Both the position numbers and the translations under genes were made by a program. The notes under the pieces are model-generated. The model was not told where the DNA came from. It ran no database searches and saw only the letters and a program-made list of their open reading frames with translations. This document shows positions 8,490 to 20,537 of a DNA stretch of 64,000 bases, in pieces (position 1 is the stretch's first letter; every line of letters begins with the position of its first letter). The stretch is from Actinomycetota bacterium (GTDB lineage Bacteria; Actinomycetota; Actinomycetes; Nanopelagicales; Nanopelagicaceae): positions 1 to 64,000 of the forward strand of contig JAPLBF010000022.1 in the NCBI GenBank assembly GCA_026392825.1, written 5' to 3'.

Positions 8490-9418
8490 TACTTATCCTC
8501 ATCGTTCTGCTCGTCTTGATGGCGAACTATAAATTCCTTAGCAAGTGTGACATCTTCTTCGCTCTTTAAGGCGAAAGTTTCAATAATTGGTACCGCTCGC
8601 TTTAGTAAACCAACGAGAGTTCCGGCTGGTGGAATTTCAACTGCGCCAGAAACGTGGCTGGCCAGCGTTGTCATACAAAGATCCCAGCGCACTGGGTTAG
8701 AGATCTGCGCAACAATGCGATCTAAGATCTCGCGCCCATCGTGCAGCACCGCTCCATCTTTATTGGAAATCACTGGGCACTTGGCTGCGTGAACCGAAAT
8801 CTTCGCGGCGATCTCTTGCAGAGGCGCAACGGCCGGTTGCATATAAGAGGTATGAAATGCTCCGGCGACTGCCAGTGCACGAACTCGTGCACCCTCGGGT
8901 GCTAATTGCGCGAGCGCTTCTAAATCACCAGCGGCAACAATCTGTCCACCACCATTGTCATTTGCTGCAACTAACCCCAAATCTGAGATCGCACGAAGAA
9001 CAACTTCGCGATCGCCACCAAGTACAGCAGCCATTCCTGCGGGCTTAAGCGCTGCCGCCTTAGCCATTTCAATTCCGCGCGCACGTACCAATTTCATCGC
9101 ATCAACATCATCGATAACGCCAGCAATTGCGGCTGCAGTAATTTCACCAACAGAGTGGCCGGCAATAATTGCCAATCTGGCGCTACCAAGAGCGCGGGCA
9201 CCCAATAAACCAGCGGCAACAATTAACGGTTGGGCGTTGGCGGTATCTTTAATCTCATCGCTGTCTGCAGTGGTACCTAGCCTTACTAAATCTAAATCAA
9301 TTTCGTGCGACCACTGCGAGAGCAAAAGCTTGGCAGCGGGATCGGTTATCCACGGGGTCAGCATTCCGGGAGTTTGCGCGCCTTGACCAGGTGCGATGAA
9401 TGCGAGCATGGATCGCAT
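8489..9418 (-). CDS. fabD: Malonyl-CoA:ACP transacylase (FabD)
   Basis: A 309-residue transacylase that loads malonyl units onto ACP. The nucleophile Ser89 lies in GHSVGE, and His189 in AGAFHTSYM completes the dyad; the N-terminal APGQGAQTPGM motif is typical. The ATG at 9418 lies eight bases after a TAAATT box, which would suit a leaderless transcript of the fab genes; a second ATG at 9409 gives MLAFIAPGQ and matches related proteins exactly, so either start is possible. It follows the SGNH hydrolase gene by 11 bases. The PucR-like fatty-acid regulator gene found before fabD in Streptomyces is not present. Confidence 0.94.
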   Translation of the reverse strand: MRSMLAFIAPGQGAQTPGMLTPWITDPAAKLLLSQWSHEIDLDLVRLGTTADSDEIKDTANAQPLIVAAGLLGARALGSARLAIIAGHSVGEITAAAIAGVIDDVDAMKLVRARGIEMAKAAALKPAGMAAVLGGDREVVLRAISDLGLVAANDNGGGQIVAAGDLEALAQLAPEGARVRALAVAGAFHTSYMQPAVAPLQEIAAKISVHAAKCPVISNKDGAVLHDGREILDRIVAQISNPVRWDLCMTTLASHVSGAVEIPPAGTLVGLLKRAVPIIETFALKSEEDVTLAKEFIVRHQDEQNDEDK

Positions 9419-9429
9419 TTTAGGTTAAT

Positions 9430-10242
9430 TTAGCAATTACTACCTAGTACTACGCCTGTGCGATCTTGCGAAAGTTGTGAATACTTCGAACGCAAAATGT
9501 AAATCAACTCAGCGCCGCTTAGCCAAATTAGGCCAGGAAGGAGATCTACGCTGCGCTTTAGGAACCACGGGGTTCCATTGCGTAACATCCAAAGTATTGA
9601 ATCTTTACGACTTCTATTGTTGATTGGATCGATCTTAACCTCACCTATGAAGTAACCACGCTCTCGCAATAAAACTGCAAACTGTTGAGCAATAAATTGA
9701 TGTCCAGACTTGCTGGGATGCATTCGATCGACGTGCCACTTCTCGCGTTCATAAATGCCAGAGAGTGCTCGCGTTGGTAGGGTGACAGCACCAAATTCTT
9801 TGCTTAGTCGATGAGTTACTTCGTTAATGGCTTGTACTCTTCTCCTGCAAATGCGTCCAACAAGGTAAGGCATTGGGACAATTACTGTTGGATCGTGCAG
9901 CTCTAGCAACATAATTGTTGATCCATTAGAGACAAGATCGACCATAGTCTGTCGCAAATTTTTCTCGAATGTTTCTGGCGAAAAGTTGCTGCGCAGCAAA
10001 TCATTTCCGCCGACAATTACCGCAGCGAGTTCGGGTGAGTGATCAAGCACCTTTGGCAATTGCACATTTAATACTTCTCCAGAACGAGCGCCTGGTCGTG
10101 ATGCATTTATATAGACCAATGGCTCTTGAAATGCTTTTGCAAGATGGTAGGTCCAACCAAAGTAGTTACCTTGGTCATCTGAATCTCCAACCCCAGATGC
10201 TGCGCTATCGCCAACTACGGCAAAGGTGATTGGGTTATACAT
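9430..10242 (-). CDS. SGNH/GDSL-family hydrolase
   Basis: A 270-residue hydrolase with the blocks of the SGNH superfamily: block I GDSAASGVGDS near residue 11 with the nucleophile Ser, block III VIVGGNDLLR near 76-85 and block V DRMHPSKSGH near 181-190 with Asp and His. The block II Gly is probably in GARSGEV. Such enzymes are esterases, lipases or acetyl-esterases; the substrate cannot be read here. It sits between glycosyltransferase genes and fabD, starts right after the preceding TAA (TAAATG) and may deacylate a lipid or glycolipid. It has no signal peptide, so it is probably cytoplasmic. The C-terminus has a hydrophobic stretch near 235-250. Confidence 0.82.
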   Translation of the reverse strand: MYNPITFAVVGDSAASGVGDSDDQGNYFGWTYHLAKAFQEPLVYINASRPGARSGEVLNVQLPKVLDHSPELAAVIVGGNDLLRSNFSPETFEKNLRQTMVDLVSNGSTIMLLELHDPTVIVPMPYLVGRICRRRVQAINEVTHRLSKEFGAVTLPTRALSGIYEREKWHVDRMHPSKSGHQFIAQQFAVLLRERGYFIGEVKIDPINNRSRKDSILWMLRNGTPWFLKRSVDLLPGLIWLSGAELIYILRSKYSQLSQDRTGVVLGSNC

Positions 10243-11379
10243 TTAAGCCACCCGCAGTTGTCTCTGTGGAGAGAGTGAGAGCATCTGGGAAATTGTGGAA
10301 GACCAAGGGAAGTTTTCAGCCTGATGATGGCAACGAGATCGCAGAGTTGGTTCAGCGCTAAGGCGAGCCAGCAATACCTTAATTGCTTCAGCAAATGCCG
10401 CCCCATTATTTGCCGCCGCTAAACCGACTGATTCGTTGCTTTGCAGAAGCAAGAATTCACCAACTGCGCTGGTTTCGGAGCAGACAACCGGAGTGCCACT
10501 AGCGAGTGATTCCAGCGCCGCTAAACAGAAAGTTTCAATTGGGCCCGGTGCAATTGAGAGATCGGCCGAGGCAATAATGCGAGCGAGATACTTCTTATCG
10601 GATATATAGCCGAGGAATGTCACAGGGATATCTTTGGAACTCTCATATAACTTCTTATGAAGCGGGCCTGTACCAACATAGATAAGGCGAGCGTTAACTC
10701 CTTGCTTCAATAGTACGCGCAGCGCTTCTATTGATCTTTCTGGCTTCTTCTCTGGAGAAAGTCTTCCGCAATGAACAAGAAGAACATCACCATTCTTCAG
10801 AAGTTTTGTGCGCAGTTCTTCATCTCTGTTCTTCGGTGAGAAAGTTTGGAGATCCACTCCAAGGGGTACCTGAACTAGATTCTGCGTGTTAATTTCGCGG
10901 AACTCGGCTGCGGCAAAATTAGTTGTTGTAACAACGTGATCAAAGCTTGCCGCTAGGCGCGAATTATGCCAACGCACAAATTTGTTTAGTGAAAGCGGTT
11001 GATATGTTCTGATAAGCCCGCGGAGTGTTTCGTGGCTAAACACTAAAGTTGGTATTTTGTGAGAACGGGCCCATCTGCCCACACCAGATAGTGTAAATCG
11101 ATCTGATATCTCTAATCGATCTGGGGCCAGGGCTAGCAAAATACTTTTAATTTGACGATTAGATCTAATGATTCGGTAACCACCACTTAAAGGTATTGAC
11201 CAAGACGGAACCGTGATGCGATTTCCATGCGGTGTTTTCTCTTGGTAGAAGCCAACGCCAGGAACAATGTAAGTGAAATCGTGTCCACGGTTGGTGTAAC
11301 CAGAACCTAAATTATGAAGGGTCGTCTTTATTCCACCAGATTTTGGACCATAGAAATTGGCGATATGAATGATTTTCAT
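10243..11379 (-). CDS. GT4-family glycosyltransferase
   Basis: A 378-residue GT-B glycosyltransferase. The N-terminal domain starts with a GGIKTTLHNL acceptor loop; the C-terminal nucleotide-sugar domain has VHCGRLSPEKKPERSIEAL, a GTGPLHKKL turn and the E-x7-E motif in ETFCLAALE. The family uses GDP- or UDP-sugars with retention. The ATG overlaps the TGA of the upstream mannosyltransferase gene by four bases. The pair probably acts in sequence on one glycolipid or polysaccharide; its own acceptor and sugar are unknown. Confidence 0.82.
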   Translation of the reverse strand: MKIIHIANFYGPKSGGIKTTLHNLGSGYTNRGHDFTYIVPGVGFYQEKTPHGNRITVPSWSIPLSGGYRIIRSNRQIKSILLALAPDRLEISDRFTLSGVGRWARSHKIPTLVFSHETLRGLIRTYQPLSLNKFVRWHNSRLAASFDHVVTTTNFAAAEFREINTQNLVQVPLGVDLQTFSPKNRDEELRTKLLKNGDVLLVHCGRLSPEKKPERSIEALRVLLKQGVNARLIYVGTGPLHKKLYESSKDIPVTFLGYISDKKYLARIIASADLSIAPGPIETFCLAALESLASGTPVVCSETSAVGEFLLLQSNESVGLAAANNGAAFAEAIKVLLARLSAEPTLRSRCHHQAENFPWSSTISQMLSLSPQRQLRVA

Positions 11380-12530
11380 GCGACCAACTCTTTTCGCAGC
11401 GCGACAACTTCTATTACGTCACGGTAATGTTCAATGAGGCTTTCATTTATAAAGTCCCAGGTCCGGTGCTCAACCGATTTACGTGCCGCAATTTGCATTA
11501 GATCCAGCGTTGGATGCTCAAGTAGCGCATATATGGAGTGAAGAAGTAGGTGTGAGTCAGCGGTATCAATAAGCAATCCAGTCTTGCCGTGTTCGATTAG
11601 ATCAGTAGGTCCGCCAGAATCTGGGCCAACAACGACTGTTCCTGAAGCGAGTGATTCCTGAATTGCTTGGCAGAAAGTCTCGTGTTTTCCAGTGTGCACA
11701 AATGCATCAAAAGATGCGACGTGTTCGGCTAGTTCATGTCCGGATTTGTAACCAACGAATATGGCATTAGAAAGCTCTCTCTTTAATCGCGCTTCAGCTG
11801 GACCGTGTCCAACAATCACCAGCTGAATATCGGGCTGGCGATTTAAAATAGCTAGATCATCAATTCGTTTTTCATTAGCAAGTCGTCCAACATAGCCAAC
11901 AACATATTTTGCACCACGCTTGCTTAGGAAGTCATTTCTTAAAAATTCATTTCTCTTCTCTGGCGTAAAGTTGACTAGATCCACGCCGCGCTGCCAGAGT
12001 TTCACGTTGGTCACACCAGAATTTTCTAGATCTCGACAAGCCCAACCAGACGGTGCCAGAGTTAGATCAGTCGTAGAATGAATTCGCGCTACCCATCGCT
12101 TCAAGGTGTTGTGAGCGACAGTCAAACCATAATGTCGAGCAAATCCTGCAATATCTGTTTGATATACCGAAACAGTTGGAATATTTGCTTTACGGGCCAG
12201 TCGAGCTACGTAGTGGCCTAAGAAAATTGGTGACGCGAGGTGAATAACATCTGGATTAAAACCTTCAATGAATGGCTCCAGGTACTTCTTAGGAAGACCC
12301 ATCGGAATTAATCTCTTCATTGCAATGCTAGGAACATATTTAATTTTGAAACCTAAATAATCTTTGGGAGCGTTCTCACTCTCTGGAGCAATTACCAAGA
12401 CTTCGTGTCCAGAACGTTTGCAAAATTCAAGTAAGCGAAGAACTGAATTGGTAACGCCGTTTACTTGCGGCAAGAACGCCTCGGTGACTATGAGGATGCG
12501 CATTGGCGAAGGGCTCTGGTTTGCGATCAT
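11376..12530 (-). CDS. mgtA: MgtA-like GDP-mannose-dependent alpha-mannosyltransferase
   Basis: A GT4 enzyme of about 384 residues. It follows the pattern of the corynebacterial and mycobacterial MgtA proteins closely: FLPQVNGVTNSVLRLLE at the start, DVIHLASPIFLGH, SVYQTDIAGFARHYGL, the LAPSGWA segment and the E-x7-E site in ETFCQAIQESLASG. Known members add mannose to a glycosylated diacylglycerol at the inner face of the membrane. The ATG at 12530 is preferred because TATTCT stands six bases before it, the leaderless pattern seen elsewhere here; an ATG at 12503 (MRILIVTEAFL) is a plausible shorter start. It is the first gene of the lipid block that ends with accD and diverges from etfB. Confidence 0.85.
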   Translation of the reverse strand: MIANQSPSPMRILIVTEAFLPQVNGVTNSVLRLLEFCKRSGHEVLVIAPESENAPKDYLGFKIKYVPSIAMKRLIPMGLPKKYLEPFIEGFNPDVIHLASPIFLGHYVARLARKANIPTVSVYQTDIAGFARHYGLTVAHNTLKRWVARIHSTTDLTLAPSGWACRDLENSGVTNVKLWQRGVDLVNFTPEKRNEFLRNDFLSKRGAKYVVGYVGRLANEKRIDDLAILNRQPDIQLVIVGHGPAEARLKRELSNAIFVGYKSGHELAEHVASFDAFVHTGKHETFCQAIQESLASGTVVVGPDSGGPTDLIEHGKTGLLIDTADSHLLLHSIYALLEHPTLDLMQIAARKSVEHRTWDFINESLIEHYRDVIEVVALRKELVA

Positions 12531-12536
12531 AGGTAG

Positions 12537-12542
12537 AGAATA
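12537..12542 (-). promoter_or_regulatory. -10 box TATTCT for leaderless mgtA
   Basis: On the minus strand TATTCT, six bases, then ATG at 12530. It supports this start and marks the promoter of the glycosyltransferase-fab operon. Confidence 0.5.
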
Positions 12543-12647
12543 AAGGGGGATTCTTAATCGTTCACCGGTAGAAAGGTGAAGTGTTGGCAAAGGTAAGGTG
12601 AAGTGTTGGTTTAGGGTTTTCCGCTAGCGCAAACTCCTACTCATCAG

Positions 12648-12653
12648 TAACAT
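12648..12653 (+). promoter_or_regulatory. -10 box TAACAT for leaderless etfB
   Basis: TAACAT, seven bases, then the ATG at 12661. No Shine-Dalgarno is present. It lies in the 130-base divergent region shared with mgtA. Confidence 0.5.
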
Positions 12654-12660
12654 CTGCCAT

Positions 12661-13443
12661 ATGAAGATCGCCGTTTGCGTAAAGCAGGTTCCGGATTCGT
12701 GGGCCGAGAAGAAGATGGTCAATGGACTTCTCGATCGCGAAAACGTTGATGCCGTATTAAATGATTTAGATGAGTACGCCGTAGAAGAAGCGCTGCGAAT
12801 AGCAGAAGCACACGGTGGAAATGAAGAAGGTGGCGCCAATACCGTCACCGTTATTTCAATGGGCCCAGAACGCGCAACCGAAGCGGTACGTAAAGCGCTT
12901 TCAATGGGTGCAAATGGTGCGATCTTGATTACCGATAGCGCACTTGCTGGCGCAGATGCGCTCGCAACTTCTGCATTGCTTGCCAAAGTAATTAGCGATG
13001 GCGGATATGACATTGTTATTTGCGGAACAGAATCAACAGATGCACGAATGAGCGTTGTCCCAGCGATGATCAGCGCTCGCTTAGGTTGGGGCCAGTTAAC
13101 TTTCGCCTCTAAAGTCACAGTTGATCCTGCTGGCAAAGTTTCAATAACACGAGTTACTGAAGCTGGCGTTGATGAGATTTCTGCAGCGTTTCCTTGTGTG
13201 ATCAGCGTGGTTGAGAAAATCAATGAGCCGCGTTACCCATCATTTAAGGGAATTATGGCGGCGAAGAAAAAGACGATTGAACAAAAGGATTTAGCAGCAG
13301 TCGGAGTTTCATCACAAAGCGCTTGGTCGCAAGTAAATGATGCAACTCCGCGACCAGCGCGTGCGGCAGGTATCAAAGTTACAGATGAAGGTAGCGGCGG
13401 AGAAGCCCTCGTTAACTACTTAGCAGAGAAGAAGTTGATATGA
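12661..13443 (+). CDS. etfB: Electron transfer flavoprotein beta subunit
   Basis: A 260-residue subunit of the soluble heterodimer that carries electrons from acyl-CoA and related dehydrogenases to the respiratory chain. It starts with the typical KIAVCVKQVPDS strand and has the YAVEEALRIAE helix, the DIVICGTESTD AMP-binding region and the late EPRYPSFKGIMAAKKK signature of EtfB. The ATG follows a TAACAT box by seven bases and no ribosome site is seen, so the transcript is probably leaderless. Its TGA overlaps the etfA ATG (ATGA). Confidence 0.94.
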   Translation: MKIAVCVKQVPDSWAEKKMVNGLLDRENVDAVLNDLDEYAVEEALRIAEAHGGNEEGGANTVTVISMGPERATEAVRKALSMGANGAILITDSALAGADALATSALLAKVISDGGYDIVICGTESTDARMSVVPAMISARLGWGQLTFASKVTVDPAGKVSITRVTEAGVDEISAAFPCVISVVEKINEPRYPSFKGIMAAKKKTIEQKDLAAVGVSSQSAWSQVNDATPRPARAAGIKVTDEGSGGEALVNYLAEKKLI

Positions 13444-14393
13444 GCAACGTATTTATCTTGGCTGATTTCGCAGGAGATAAGGCCACTAAAACCACCGCAG
13501 AACTTGCAACAGTTGCTGCACGAATTGGCGCAGTTACAGCAGTAGTCATGGCTGATGCCGGCAAAGGCGCAGCACTTGCCGCAACAGTTAACCAAGGACC
13601 AATTACAAATGTTTTAGTAGTTGAATCCGCAGACTTTACAAAGCACGGAGTGCCAGCAATTGCAGATGCACTTGCCAATTTAGTTAAAGGTAAGTCACCA
13701 GCTGCCCTGTTAATCGCATCCCACGCCTTCGGCAAAGAAGTTGCGGCACGCGTTGCAGTTTTAACCGAATCTGGAATTATCACCGATGCCGTAGATGTTG
13801 CTGCAGATATCACGGCAACTCAATTAGTATTCGGCGGATCAACAACGGTCCACTCAAAAGTTTCAAAGGGAACTCCGATTATCACTGTGCGCCCGAACAG
13901 CATCGAAGCGGATTTAACTAGCGCATCACCTGCGGTTGAAAATGCGAGTGCAGAAATAAGTGATGCCGCAAGACTTTCTGCTATTTCTTCATCACAACCA
14001 CCTGTTAAGGGCGGACGACCAGAGTTAACTGAGGCAAATATCGTTGTCTCCGGCGGTCGCGGCACCAATGGTGATTTTGCAGCCGTTGAAAGTTTTGCTG
14101 ATTCACTTGGAGCAGCTGTTGGTGCATCACGCGCTGCAACCGATGCTGGCTGGTATCCACACTCACATCAAGTCGGCCAAACTGGAAAGACAGTGAGCCC
14201 ACAACTTTATGTAGCTTGCGGAATTTCAGGTGCGATTCAACACCGCGCCGGTATGCAGACTTCAAAGACAATCGTTGTTGTAAATAAAGATCCGGAAGCC
14301 CCGCTCTTTGATATCGCAGACTTTGGCGTAATCGGTGATCTCTTCAACGTTCTGCCGCAGGCAACAACGGGCATCAGCGCAAAAAAGAGTTAA
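13440..14393 (+). CDS. etfA: Electron transfer flavoprotein alpha subunit
   Basis: A 317-residue FAD-binding partner of EtfB. The C-terminal FAD domain is clear: VVSGGRG near residue 202, [11 protein letters not shown] near 231-241, [19 protein letters not shown] near 249-267 and [19 protein letters not shown] near 283-301. Length is normal. No ETF:quinone oxidoreductase gene is adjacent; the next gene is a cysteine desulfurase 26 bases downstream, an order also seen in other Actinobacteria. Confidence 0.95.
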   Translation: MSNVFILADFAGDKATKTTAELATVAARIGAVTAVVMADAGKGAALAATVNQGPITNVLVVESADFTKHGVPAIADALANLVKGKSPAALLIASHAFGKEVAARVAVLTESGIITDAVDVAADITATQLVFGGSTTVHSKVSKGTPIITVRPNSIEADLTSASPAVENASAEISDAARLSAISSSQPPVKGGRPELTEANIVVSGGRGTNGDFAAVESFADSLGAAVGASRAATDAGWYPHSHQVGQTGKTVSPQLYVACGISGAIQHRAGMQTSKTIVVVNKDPEAPLFDIADFGVIGDLFNVLPQATTGISAKKS

Positions 14394-14407
14394 TTCTGCG
14401 GGTGAAC

Positions 14408-14413
14408 TAGACT
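14408..14413 (+). promoter_or_regulatory. -10 box TAGACT for leaderless cysteine desulfurase gene
   Basis: TAGACT, six bases, then ATG at 14420, within the 26-base gap after etfA. No Shine-Dalgarno sequence lies before the ATG. Confidence 0.5.
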
Positions 14414-14419
14414 GCTCCA

Positions 14420-15549
14420 ATGAGCGTCTATCTAGATCATGCGGCAACTACGCCGATCTTTGACGTCGCTCTAGATGCCATGCAGATCGCTTTACGTAAA
14501 GTTGGCAATCCATCATCGCTTCATACTGAAGGGCGATCTACTCGCAAAGATGTAGAAGATGCCCGCGAGATAATCGCTAAAGCAGTTGGTTGCTTGCCAT
14601 CAGAAGTTATCTTTACAGGATCCGGTACAGAAGCCGATAACGCGGCGATCAAAGGACTCTTTTGGAAATCTGGCAAGAAAGTAATTGTCATAAGTTCAAT
14701 TGAGCATCACGCCGTTCTTGATCCTGCACGTTGGTTGGTAGAACACGAAGGCGCAGAGTTAATTGAAATACCCGTCAATAAATCTGGCGTAATTGATTTA
14801 GATTTCTTAAAGGAATTGATCAGTAAGCGCGGCAGTGAGATCGCTTTGATTTCAGTAATGCATTCCAACAATGAAACTGGTGTGATTCAACCCATTGGCG
14901 ACGTTGTTAAATTAGCTGGCGATATTCCAGTTCACACCGATGCGGTGCAATCTTTTACAAAAGCGCCGCTCTCGTATAAAGAGCTAGGTCTAACTTCCAT
15001 GGCGCTAAGCGGCCATAAGGTTGGGGGACCACACGGAATCGGTGCCTTGATTCTGCGCCGTGCTTATGAAATCCCGGCTTTGTTACACGGTGGCGGACAA
15101 GAGCGCGAAATTCGCAGTGGCACTTTAAATGCGCCCTCAATAGTTGCCTTTGCCGCCGCAGTTGCCAGCCATCAATATCGCGCAGAAGAAGTTGAAAAGT
15201 TGCGTGAAAGATTTGAAACAGGGCTTGCGGCGTCAGTACCTGATGCTTATATAAATGGTGTGAGCGCCGATCGTTTACCTGGAATCGTTAACGTCACCTT
15301 TCCGGGCACCCAGTCTGATTCGCTTCTGTTGCTAATGGATTCTGAAAACGTCTCTTGCTCAACAGGTGCTGCGTGCAGCGCTGGAGTACATCGCCCTTCG
15401 CACGTTTTGCTTGCGATGGGTCACACTGAAATTACCGCGCAATCATCGCTACGTTTCTCCTTAGGCGCTAATTCCACCGAAGCAGATGTAGATTTTGCGC
15501 TATCGGTACTTCCTACAGTTATTGCGCGGGGACGGGCGGCTAATCAGAA

Positions 15550-15553
<4 letters not shown>
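14420..15553 (+). CDS. Cysteine desulfurase (NifS/IscS family)
   Basis: A 377-residue PLP enzyme that takes sulfur from L-cysteine as a persulfide. Visible are the N-terminal LDHAATTP motif, HSNNETG near 148-154, the PLP-binding Lys200 in SGHK and the catalytic Cys319 in STGAACSAG on the mobile loop. The gene overlaps mnmA by four bases, which strongly suggests the sulfur goes to tRNA 2-thiouridine, although it may also serve Fe-S clusters. A TAGACT box six bases before the ATG indicates a leaderless transcript covering nifS-like-mnmA-ligA. Confidence 0.93.
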
Positions 15554-18644
<3,091 letters not shown>

Positions 18645-18653
18645 TCTGTACCC

Positions 18654-18776
18654 ATGCTTATCGCCTCAGCCGAAACTCTTCGTGAACTTCCTGCTCCACC
18701 ATATGCATTTGGAGTCGGAACTTTCATCCTCTTTTCTTTATTTCTCTATCTTGTACTCCGCCTAGATAACGATTAA
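18654..18776 (+). CDS. Small single-span membrane protein, 40 residues
   Basis: A 40-codon frame with ATG at 18654 and TAA at 18774-18776. The peptide has a short polar N-terminus with LRELPAPPYAFG, one hydrophobic helix (about residues 19-36) and an RLDND tail. Small one-helix proteins with a proline-rich ELPxPP start are common in Actinobacteria beside housekeeping genes; I do not know a function. It lies between ligA and nadD on the same strand. No clear ribosome site is visible. Coding status is supported by the membrane-protein design rather than by any known motif. Confidence 0.55.
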   Translation: MLIASAETLRELPAPPYAFGVGTFILFSLFLYLVLRLDND

Positions 18777-18811
18777 AAAGCGCCAGGTCTCTGGGCTTTC
18801 ACAATTTTGAT

Positions 18812-19366
18812 ATGGCAAAGATTGCAATCTACGGCGGGACCTTCGACCCAATCCATAAAGGCCACCTGCACGTAATTACCGAAATTATTTCTCGCAAATT
18901 AGCGGATCGCATTCTCTTAATTCCTGCAGGTCAACCACAACTTCGCGATACACAGCCAGTTGCAGCAGCGAGTGATCGGCGCGCAATGTGCCAAATAGCC
19001 CTTAAAGATTTACCTGCGGAAGTCTCTAGCAAAGTAGAAGTGAACCCGATTGAGATTTTGCGCCAGGGGTCAAGTTTTACAATTGATACCGTTGAGGCGG
19101 TCGCGCAGAGTTATCCCGGTGATCAGATTGCGCTCATAATCGGCACGGATGCCTTCACCAAAATCGAACAGTGGCATCGCAGCAGCGAATTAAAGGATAT
19201 GGTCGAGTTTATAGTTATTGACCGTCCAGAATTTCCAGGTGAAGCAAACCTCGATATCGGAGCGCTCAACATTTCTGCAACGCAAGTACGCGCTGGAGAT
19301 TTAGCATCAGTGTCACCACACGTAGCAACCTATATAAAGGAGCACCACCTCTATGCCAGCAAGTAA
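18812..19366 (+). CDS. nadD: Nicotinate-nucleotide adenylyltransferase NadD
   Basis: A 184-residue nucleotidyltransferase that converts nicotinate mononucleotide and ATP to deamido-NAD. The GGTFDPIHKGHL motif (residues 8-19) holds the T/HxGH nucleotide site and ISATQVRAG near 160-168 is the ISSTxxR-like motif. Its end overlaps the rsfS start by 14 bases. The nadD-rsfS-phosphatase order equals that of mycobacteria. Confidence 0.94.
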   Translation: MAKIAIYGGTFDPIHKGHLHVITEIISRKLADRILLIPAGQPQLRDTQPVAAASDRRAMCQIALKDLPAEVSSKVEVNPIEILRQGSSFTIDTVEAVAQSYPGDQIALIIGTDAFTKIEQWHRSSELKDMVEFIVIDRPEFPGEANLDIGALNISATQVRAGDLASVSPHVATYIKEHHLYASK

Positions 19367-19730
19367 GAGCGTTACCGAGTTGACCCAGGTTGCAGCTCGC
19401 GCAATCGCCGATAAATTTGGCACAGAGATGATCGCCATTGATCTCTCTGATCAAATGGTTTTATCTGAAGTCTTTTTAATTGCAACGGGTGCGAATATTC
19501 GCCAAGTTGATGCGATTGCTGATGAAGTAGAAGAGAAGTTGCGATTGATTGGCGAAAAGCCAGCGCGCCGCGAAGGAACCGATGAATGGATCCTGCTTGA
19601 TTACTCAGATTTAGTTGTACACATTCAAAGTGCTGAACTGCGCCGTTATTACATGCTCGATCGCCTCTGGAATGATTGTCCGACCATTGAACTAGATGTA
19701 GTAAAGGAAAATGTGGCAAATGGCAGGTAA
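19353..19730 (+). CDS. rsfS: Ribosome silencing factor RsfS
   Basis: A 125-residue factor that binds ribosomal protein L14 and blocks joining of the 30S and 50S subunits when nutrients run low. The core VFLIATGANIRQVDAIADEV and the DEWILLDYSDLVVHIQ segment (about residues 68-83) are typical of the Iojap/RsfS family. The ATG at 19353 has AAGGAG ten bases upstream, inside the end of nadD. Confidence 0.94.
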   Translation: MPASKSVTELTQVAARAIADKFGTEMIAIDLSDQMVLSEVFLIATGANIRQVDAIADEVEEKLRLIGEKPARREGTDEWILLDYSDLVVHIQSAELRRYYMLDRLWNDCPTIELDVVKENVANGR

Positions 19731-20388
19731 GAACAATCGCATACTTTTATGGCGCCACGGTCAGACTGATTGGAACGTTGTAAATCGCTTTCAAGGACAT
19801 TCTGATATCGATCTAAATAGCGTTGGTGTTTATCAAGCCGAAATTGCCGCTCCAATAATTGCCGGAATGGAACCGACGGCGATTTTATCTAGCGATCTTT
19901 CGCGGGCTCGAGTCACTGCTTCAAAGCTCGGTGAGATTGTAAATATGGAAGTTTTGATTGATGAGCGTTTACGCGAAACCGATGGTGGACACTGGGAAGG
20001 AAAGACCGGTGCAGAAAATCGCGCCGAAGATTTAGAGAACTTCATTCGCTGGATAGATGGAAACGATAATCCGGCGGGAACTATTGGTGAGCGCCGTAGC
20101 GAAGTTGCCGCGCGTGCCAGCGCTGCAATCGATGAATTCTTAGGTGATAAAGAGAATCAATTAGTAGTTGTTGCAACCCACGGCGGAACTGCGCGCTGCT
20201 TAATCGGGCACTATTTGCATTTGCCGATGGCGCATTGGGGAAAGATTGGCGGGCTATCTAATGCACGTTGGTCAATTTTGCAGACCAGCCCAAAGGGTTG
20301 GCACTTGGCTGAACATAACGCTGGTTCAATTCTTGAACCAGTAATGGGCGAAGAATCTGGTGCTGATGTGCCAGATCACGTGCGCTAG
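19720..20388 (+). CDS. Histidine phosphatase family protein (GpgP-like)
   Basis: A 222-residue phosphatase of the phosphoglycerate mutase superfamily. The catalytic RHG lies in LLWRHGQTDWN, the second His in VVATHGGTARC; RLRETDGGHWEGK supplies the acid. In mycobacteria the gene in this position after rsfS encodes glucosyl-3-phosphoglycerate phosphatase, so that activity is a reasonable guess, not a demonstrated one. ATG 19720 is chosen because AAAGGA is 11 bases upstream; an ATG at 19711 lies only two bases from that site. Confidence 0.82.
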   Translation: MAGKNNRILLWRHGQTDWNVVNRFQGHSDIDLNSVGVYQAEIAAPIIAGMEPTAILSSDLSRARVTASKLGEIVNMEVLIDERLRETDGGHWEGKTGAENRAEDLENFIRWIDGNDNPAGTIGERRSEVAARASAAIDEFLGDKENQLVVVATHGGTARCLIGHYLHLPMAHWGKIGGLSNARWSILQTSPKGWHLAEHNAGSILEPVMGEESGADVPDHVR

Positions 20389-20420
20389 AGTTACCTTCTC
20401 GTTAAAGGCGGGAAATAAAA

Positions 20421-20493
20421 GGGGATATGGCGCAGTTGGTAGCGCGCTTCCATGGCATGGAAGAGGTCAGGGGTTCGAATCCCCTTATCTCCA
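20421..20493 (+). tRNA. tRNA-Ala (anticodon GGC)
   Basis: A 73-base cloverleaf: acceptor GGGGATA with TATCTCC, D-stem GCGC/GCGC, anticodon stem CTTCC/GGAAG around loop ATGGCAT, T-stem AGGGG/CCCCT with TTCGAAT, discriminator A. The anticodon GGC reads GCC and GCU. CCA is not encoded. Confidence 0.96.
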
Positions 20494-20537
20494 CTTACAA
20501 GTTAAATAGAAAAGTAGCCATTAAGTAAGGAATAGAA

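Noticed and set aside
12624-13223. 200-codon minus-strand frame opposite etfB
   Set aside because: Low-complexity Ser/Ala/Thr composition is the mirror of the etfB codons; etfB itself is certain.
20414-20493. tRNA-Ala as an integration site
   Set aside because: No integrase and no repeated tRNA 3' end nearby; flanking genes are ordinary.
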